A stretch of DNA of 8,565 nt from Oscillospiraceae bacterium (lineage in GTDB: Bacteria; Bacillota; Clostridia; Oscillospirales; Ruminococcaceae). The notes beneath the pieces were generated by a model that worked only from the letters and a program-made list of their open reading frames with translations, had not been told where the DNA came from and did not search any database. Position numbers and translations under genes: made by a program. Shown piece by piece: positions 6,764 through 8,565 of the stretch; the first letter of the stretch is position 1; every line of letters begins with the position of its first letter. Where the stretch lies: positions 1 through 8,565 of the forward strand of contig CAAFQL010000084.1 of the NCBI GenBank assembly GCA_900765125.1, given 5' to 3'.

Positions 6764-8565
6764 ATGGATACTGAAAACTTTTGCATACACGAAAAATCTC
6801 CTTGCGAAGGAGTTCCAGACAAAGCAATAAAACAACTTAAAAGAAATCAGGCAGATACAAGGTGCTATCTGCTTTTATCTTTTTTTATACCATGTATTTT
6901 GGTAGGAGTATGCTGGGCATTTATTGGTGTTCATCCATTTGGAGACAGACAGATACTTGTAACTGATTTCTGGCATCAGTATTTTCCATTTGCAAATATA
7001 CTTCACGGAAAGCTACAGAGTTTTTCTTCACTTCTCTATACATGGGAATCTGGACTTGGTTCTAATTTTATAGCTATGATGGCATATTATGCGGCGAGTC
7101 CTCTTAATCTTCTGACTATTTTTATACCAGAATCATTTCTGCGTGATGGCATTACAATTATACTGATTTTAAAAATCGGATTTGCAGGACTGTTTATGGC
7201 AATGATGATGAAATATACATTTAGACGTAATGATGTTTCTATATGTTTCTTTGCGGTTATGTACGCCTTGTGCAGTTATATTCTGGGCTACAGCTGGAAT
7301 ATTATATGGATAGATACAGTTGCACTTTTGCCTCTTGTAATGCTGGGTCTCTTAAAGCTTGTACGTGATAAAAAGTGTGTTCTTTATATCGCTTCACTTG
7401 CCTTATCGCTTGTATCTAATTATTATATTGGTTTATTTATATGTATATTTACTGTGATAGCATTTTTCTGCATATGTATTTTTGAATGCAGGGGATTAAG
7501 CCATTTTATTTTTTCCGGATTTCGTACACTGTGGTCTACAGCTGTTGGAATAGGTCTTGGTGCATTTATACTGCTGCCTGCATTTTTTGCACTTCAGCTT
7601 ACAAACAGTGCGGACAACTTGTTCCCGACATATCTTAATTTTTATGAGAAATGGTTGGATATTCTTGCAAACATGACAGCTTTCCGTGAACCAACTGTAA
7701 AAGAAGGTTTGCCTAATCTTTATTGCGGCATTATATGTGTAGTGCTTATGGGAATGTTTCTGCGTTCGGGTGGAATACGTATTCGTGAAAAAATTGCAGC
7801 AGTGCTTATTCTCGCATTTATTATTGTAAGTTGTAATATGAATTATCTTAATTTTATATGGCATGGATTTCATAATACCAATATGCTTCCTTATCGGTTT
7901 GCATTTTTATTTTCATTTGTTATGATTGTAATGGCTTATAGGACGTTTGATCTGGTAATGTCAGGTAAAATAAAGATTTTCGATGTAATAGCTATGGCAG
8001 TAATGGCGGCAGCTTTTTTTGCGGTAACATGGTTTTCGCAGCGTGACGATGCTAAGACGAAAGCGATGTGGCTGAGTTTTGGAACATCAGTTTTTTATGT
8101 GCTCGTAATGTTCCTTTATGAGAGACGGTTATTGAAGTGTTTTACTATGTATTGTTTGATTTCTGTTGGGCTTTTCTTTGAAATGTTTTTTCATACACGT
8201 ACAAGCACTCAAGCAGTAGGAACGTCTGATTATGTAAGCTATCCTTTGAAAAATACGGAAGTCTCTGAAATGCTCGAAAAAATAGATGAAAGGGATACAG
8301 AGCTGTTTAGTCGTACAGAGATGAGTACATGGTATACTCTCAATGATCCTGCCCTGTATTCCTATAATGGTATTTCACAGTTTTCTTCTATGGCAAATAA
8401 GAGCGTAACGACCTTTATGAGAACACTTGGTCTGCCTGCTTCAGAAGCAGGCAACAGATACTATTATGGACTGACTTCACCAGTTACTAATATGTTTACA
8501 GGAATAAAATATATCATATCAAGAAATGGCACAGTAATGGATGACAGTACAATTGAACTTATTTC
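6764..8565 (+). CDS. YfhO-family polytopic membrane protein, predicted GT-C glycosyltransferase (3' end outside window)
   Basis: An uninterrupted frame runs from ATG 6764 to the window end: 600 complete codons plus two bases. The family is usually about 850-900 residues, so roughly the last third is missing. A first membrane helix lies at about 35-56. It is followed by the extracytoplasmic loop motif VTDFWHQYFPF (66-76) with Asp68 as the likely GT-C acidic residue, then YTWESGLGSNF (92-102) and AYYAASPLNLL (107-117), all family hallmarks. Further hydrophobic segments lie at about 130-150, 158-175, 185-200, 207-240, 256-278, 318-333, 343-357, 377-391, 406-424, 437-452 and 459-476. The motif WHGFHNTNMLPYRFAF (366-381) also matches YfhO. 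From about 480 the chain is soluble. In Listeria and Bacillus, YfhO relatives are linked to lipoteichoic-acid GlcNAc decoration with CsbB/GtcA-type partners; which polymer is modified here is unknown. GAGG (6753-6756) is 7 nt before this ATG. An in-frame ATG at 6749 has no SD and is less likely. Confidence 0.88.
   Translation, partial: MDTENFCIHEKSPCEGVPDKAIKQLKRNQADTRCYLLLSFFIPCILVGVCWAFIGVHPFGDRQILVTDFWHQYFPFANILHGKLQSFSSLLYTWESGLGSNFIAMMAYYAASPLNLLTIFIPESFLRDGITIILILKIGFAGLFMAMMMKYTFRRNDVSICFFAVMYALCSYILGYSWNIIWIDTVALLPLVMLGLLKLVRDKKCVLYIASLALSLVSNYYIGLFICIFTVIAFFCICIFECRGLSHFIFSGFRTLWSTAVGIGLGAFILLPAFFALQLTNSADNLFPTYLNFYEKWLDILANMTAFREPTVKEGLPNLYCGIICVVLMGMFLRSGGIRIREKIAAVLILAFIIVSCNMNYLNFIWHGFHNTNMLPYRFAFLFSFVMIVMAYRTFDLVMSGKIKIFDVIAMAVMAAAFFAVTWFSQRDDAKTKAMWLSFGTSVFYVLVMFLYERRLLKCFTMYCLISVGLFFEMFFHTRTSTQAVGTSDYVSYPLKNTEVSEMLEKIDERDTELFSRTEMSTWYTLNDPALYSYNGISQFSSMANKSVTTFMRTLGLPASEAGNRYYYGLTSPVTNMFTGIKYIISRNGTVMDDSTIELI
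8433..8453 (+). repeat. Perfect 21-nt inverted repeat inside the yfhO-family gene
   Basis: Arms TGCCTGCTTC (8433-8442) and GAAGCAGGCA (8444-8453) are exact reverse complements around a single central A. In RNA this would fold as a 9-bp, GC-rich stem with a 3-nt loop. No run of T follows, so it is not an intrinsic terminator. It encodes Leu-Pro-Ala-Ser-Glu-Ala-Gly (residues 557-563). Confidence 0.75.

Noticed and set aside
7496..7873. 125-codon open frame on the minus strand, rich in Lys, Cys and Tyr
   Set aside because: It lies wholly inside the yfhO-family gene, which has clear family motifs in this region. Its composition is that of an antisense reading of membrane-protein codons and it shows no motif.
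8433..8453. Palindrome in yfhO considered as an intrinsic terminator
   Set aside because: No T-tract follows and the reading frame continues to the window end, so it is listed only as an inverted repeat.

Overview
The window is AT-rich (about 40% GC by eye) chromosomal DNA with Shine-Dalgarno sequences of the AAAGGAG type. The gene set (ruvC-ruvA-ruvB together, a two-ATPase ECF module, a YfhO-family membrane protein) suggests a low-GC Firmicute of the class Clostridia. A gut or rumen Ruminococcus-like lineage is my best guess, from codon style and gene order only. The presence of RuvC argues against Bacilli, which generally use RecU as their Holliday junction resolvase.

Layout: every supported gene is on the + strand and tightly packed. 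In order they are: the 3' end of ruvC (1-192), ruvA (189-794), ruvB (828-1898), glmM (1941-3293), an RlmI-like class I methyltransferase (3312-4184), ecfA1 (4213-5061), ecfA2 (5077-5946), ecfT (5946-6749) and the first 600 codons of a YfhO-family polytopic membrane protein (6764 to the window end). Junctions range from a 4-nt overlap to a 42-nt gap. I see no intrinsic terminator and no convincing promoter, so the whole stretch may be read as one transcription unit.

Functionally there are three blocks: Holliday-junction processing (RuvCAB), cell-envelope precursor and polymer metabolism (GlmM early, YfhO late), and vitamin or micronutrient uptake (the EcfA1-EcfA2-EcfT energising module, with no substrate-binding S component beside it). 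The methyltransferase between them belongs to a recognisable family, but its substrate is unknown to me. Four starts needed a decision from ribosome-binding-site position: ruvB (ATG 828), the methyltransferase (TTG 3312), ecfA2 (GTG 5077) and yfhO (ATG 6764).

I found no mobile element, CRISPR array, tRNA, rRNA or riboswitch, and no stretch over 300 bases without a gene. I do not see an undescribed system. The items most worth checking are the methyltransferase, which seems to lack the RlmI PUA domain and catalytic cysteine; the ECF module sitting away from its usual ribosomal-protein/truA setting and next to yfhO; and a perfect 21-nt inverted repeat inside yfhO.
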